Below are positions 62,346-64,000 of a stretch of DNA of 64,000 nt, in pieces (the first letter of the stretch is position 1; every line of letters starts with the position of its first letter). Source of the DNA: Flavobacteriales bacterium (lineage in GTDB: Bacteria; Bacteroidota; Bacteroidia; Flavobacteriales_F; PHOS-HE28); assembly GCA_030584065.1 (NCBI GenBank), contig CP129489.1:194797-258796 (forward strand), read 5' to 3'. The translations under genes were made by a program, and so were the position numbers. The notes below the pieces were generated by a model that was not told where the DNA came from, searched no databases, and worked only from the letters and a program-made list of their open reading frames with translations.

Positions 62346-62912
62346 TCAGAGCCCCAACCCGAAGCCTCCGCTAACCACGGGCCCCTGGCCCAAGTAGACG
62401 CTGTTCGGGTCCTGGAGCACCTCCCACAGCACCTGCAGGTAGATGGCGCTGCGTCCGCCCAAGGACTGCACGTAGCCGCCGCCCACCAGGAGATGCGGCA
62501 CCCACATCTTCCGGAACCGCGCTTCCGCATAGCTGTAGCGGTCCACGTTCAGGTTCAGGAACTCGGCGTGGAGGAAGACCGGGTCCACCACCCTGTACCG
62601 GGAGAAGGCGCGGTAGCCGAAGCCGCTGAAATCGTACGGCGGCGTGAACCGGTTGTCACGGTAGTACCAGTAGCTGAACCCCACGCTCGTGGAGAACCGC
62701 CCGGCGGGGTCCACCTTGTACCCGATCAGCGGATCGAGCTGGATGGCGGTGACCGTGCCGAACGCCAAGCCGATGCCGCCTCCGAACCAGAAGCGCTCAT
62801 GCAGCGGCCGCCCGTCGGCTTCCTTGCGGGGCGCGGCCTTGGCGTCGTCCTGTGCACGCAGCGGCGCGCTCGACAGCACCAGGAGGAGCAGCGCGAACGG
62901 TGGGCGGACCAT
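62346..62912 (-). CDS. Predicted small outer-membrane beta-barrel
   Basis: 188 residues: signal peptide to about LRAQ (20), then strands alternating aromatic and small residues (FWFGGGIGLAFGTVTAIQLDP, FSTSVGFSYWYYR) and a final strand ending FGLGL. A TACCTTCG box ends 4 nt before the ATG. No family can be named. Confidence 0.65.
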   Translation of the reverse strand: MVRPPFALLLLVLSSAPLRAQDDAKAAPRKEADGRPLHERFWFGGGIGLAFGTVTAIQLDPLIGYKVDPAGRFSTSVGFSYWYYRDNRFTPPYDFSGFGYRAFSRYRVVDPVFLHAEFLNLNVDRYSYAEARFRKMWVPHLLVGGGYVQSLGGRSAIYLQVLWEVLQDPNSVYLGQGPVVSGGFGLGL

Positions 62913-62916
62913 GAGC

Positions 62917-62924
62917 CGAAGGTA
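62917..62924 (-). promoter_or_regulatory. -7 box TACCTTCG, 4 nt before ATG
   Basis: One mismatch to TAnnTTTG; GCTC spacer then ATG. Confidence 0.45.
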
Positions 62925-62931
62925 GCGCCGC

Positions 62932-64000
62932 TCAGCGCACGGCAGGCGCGCGATGGTGCTTCTCGAAGTGGGCGCTCAGCAGTGCGCCGCGGACCGTCAT
63001 CCAGGCGAGGAAGGCCATCCAGACGGCGTGCAGCCGCCAATCGAGCGCATCGCCCGCCCAGATCACCGGCACGAAGGCGACGAGGGTGGCGATGAGCAGC
63101 ACGTTGCGCAGGATCCTGCCGTTGCCCAGCCCCTTGTAGATGCCATCGAAGGCGAAGGCGACGGCATTGATGGGCTGGGTGAGCACCACCATCCAGAAGA
63201 CGCCGTCCAGGAGCTCAAGCACGCGCTGGTCCTGCGTGAAGAGCGCACCGATGCGGTTGTACCCGATGAGGTAGAGCACCGCCAACCCCGCGCCGATGGT
63301 CACGCTCATGCGCACCACCTGCCAGCTCACCCGGTGGAGGTCGCGCCAGTTGCGCTCCCCGTTCAGCCGCCCCACCAGCACGCTGCCGGCCGCGGCGTAG
63401 CCATCGATGAAGAAGGCGCTGAAGAGCCATATCTGCATGGCGATGCTGTGCGCGCCGATGTATGCCTCGCCATACCCGGTGGCATACCGGTTGCCCAGGT
63501 AGTAGCAGAGGTTCAGGGCCAGCGTCCGCGCGAAGAGGTTCCCGCTCAGCAGCCACAGGCCCTTCAGCTCGGGATGCCGCAGCCCGCGCGGAACCATGCT
63601 GAAGGGCGTGCGGGTCTCCAGGATCCATGCGGCGCTGCCGAACATGACCGCCTGAGCCGCCAGGCTGGCCCATGCGCTGCCCGCGATGCCCATGCCCTCC
63701 ACAGGCCCATAGCCGAAGATCAGGATGGGGTTCAGCAGGCCATTGACGATGGCGCCGATGATGCTGATCCACATGCCCCAGCTCAGGTTCTGGATACCGC
63801 GGAAGGCGCCGGTGATGGCGAAGGTGGCCAGGACGATTGGGTGGCCATAGCTGCGGATGCGGTAGTACTCAACGGCCTTTTCCAGCACCTCGCCCTCCGC
63901 ATTGTAGAGCCTGAAGATGGGCTCTGCGAGCGCGTTCGTGAGGGCGAAGAAGAGGAAGCCGAGCAGGAAGTTCATCCAGGCGGCGATGGGCACGAGCCCG
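62932..64000 (-). CDS. MATE family efflux transporter (N-terminus outside window)
   Basis: At least 356 residues. The frame stays open through the end of the window; the first codon shown as a start at 63991-63993 is GTG for an internal Val. About eight membrane helices are visible, with GNRYATGYGEAYIGAHSIAMQ and FFIDGYAAAGSVLVGRLNG typical of the DinF subgroup. It exports drugs or metabolites using a cation gradient. The C-terminus is complete. Confidence 0.88.
   Translation of the reverse strand, partial: GLVPIAAWMNFLLGFLFFALTNALAEPIFRLYNAEGEVLEKAVEYYRIRSYGHPIVLATFAITGAFRGIQNLSWGMWISIIGAIVNGLLNPILIFGYGPVEGMGIAGSAWASLAAQAVMFGSAAWILETRTPFSMVPRGLRHPELKGLWLLSGNLFARTLALNLCYYLGNRYATGYGEAYIGAHSIAMQIWLFSAFFIDGYAAAGSVLVGRLNGERNWRDLHRVSWQVVRMSVTIGAGLAVLYLIGYNRIGALFTQDQRVLELLDGVFWMVVLTQPINAVAFAFDGIYKGLGNGRILRNVLLIATLVAFVPVIWAGDALDWRLHAVWMAFLAWMTVRGALLSAHFEKHHRAPAVR

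Overview
The window looks like a chromosome segment from a high-GC member of the Bacteroidota, probably a Flavobacteriales relative of the kind recovered from wastewater or freshwater metagenomes. The signs are: no recognisable Shine-Dalgarno sites; promoters of the TAnnTTTG (-7) type; a tmRNA whose tag ends in YALAA; a cphB/cphA cyanophycin pair; DUF4920, S41 and S9 secreted proteins with Bacteroidota-style signal peptides; and a MarR-fadN-fadA-fadE type beta-oxidation locus. Taxonomy is inferred from gene content only.

Layout. 1-9.4 kb: DUF4260 end, DinB and VOC proteins, a papain-like secreted protease, a TPR adenylate cyclase and a large secreted protein with a P-domain and a duplicated dockerin-like C-terminus. 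9.4-14.3 kb: a plus-strand run with a PabA/TrpG-type amidotransferase, an SDR that lacks the usual catalytic Tyr, DUF429, a tiny DUF2256 zinc-ribbon gene, an FeS photolyase and a DASH cryptochrome. 14.3-28.1 kb: housekeeping and envelope genes including two AI-2E-type permeases, DjlA-like, rimK and its retropepsin-like partner, esterases, an S9 peptidase, an isoaspartyl peptidase, a YtxH/holin-like envelope operon and a beta-lactamase-fold lipoprotein. 28.1-33.8 kb: a predicted outer-membrane protein, cyanophycinase and cyanophycin synthetase (divergent), then a RES-domain gene coupled to cphA. 33.95-36.47 kb: one IS3-family element nested inside another. 36.5-41.8 kb: two S41-like proteins, a 2H phosphoesterase-like protein and an O-methyltransferase.

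42-57.7 kb is the most unusual part. The genes fadE (acyl-CoA dehydrogenase), fadA (thiolase), fadN/fadB and their marR regulator lie on the minus strand in conserved order, but every gap between the three enzyme genes, and the 3' side of fadE, holds accessory DNA: a DinD + AbiU2/HEPN pair, a Fic protein behind a helically phased operator array, a PIN toxin-antitoxin pair set between a lipoprotein gene and its truncated copy, and a block of five AT-rich orphan genes. Partial duplications, dispersed repeats and evenly spaced hairpins sit at the junctions. The regulator's putative palindrome is found both upstream of marR and upstream of the displaced fadE, so the split regulon may still be co-regulated.

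57.7-64 kb: lipoproteins, a DUF6272-like protein, an alanine/saccharopine-dehydrogenase-like enzyme, the tmRNA gene with promoter and terminator, a predicted outer-membrane barrel and a MATE transporter that runs off the end. At least seven genes have their -7 box ending only 3-4 nt before the start codon, which predicts leaderless mRNAs.
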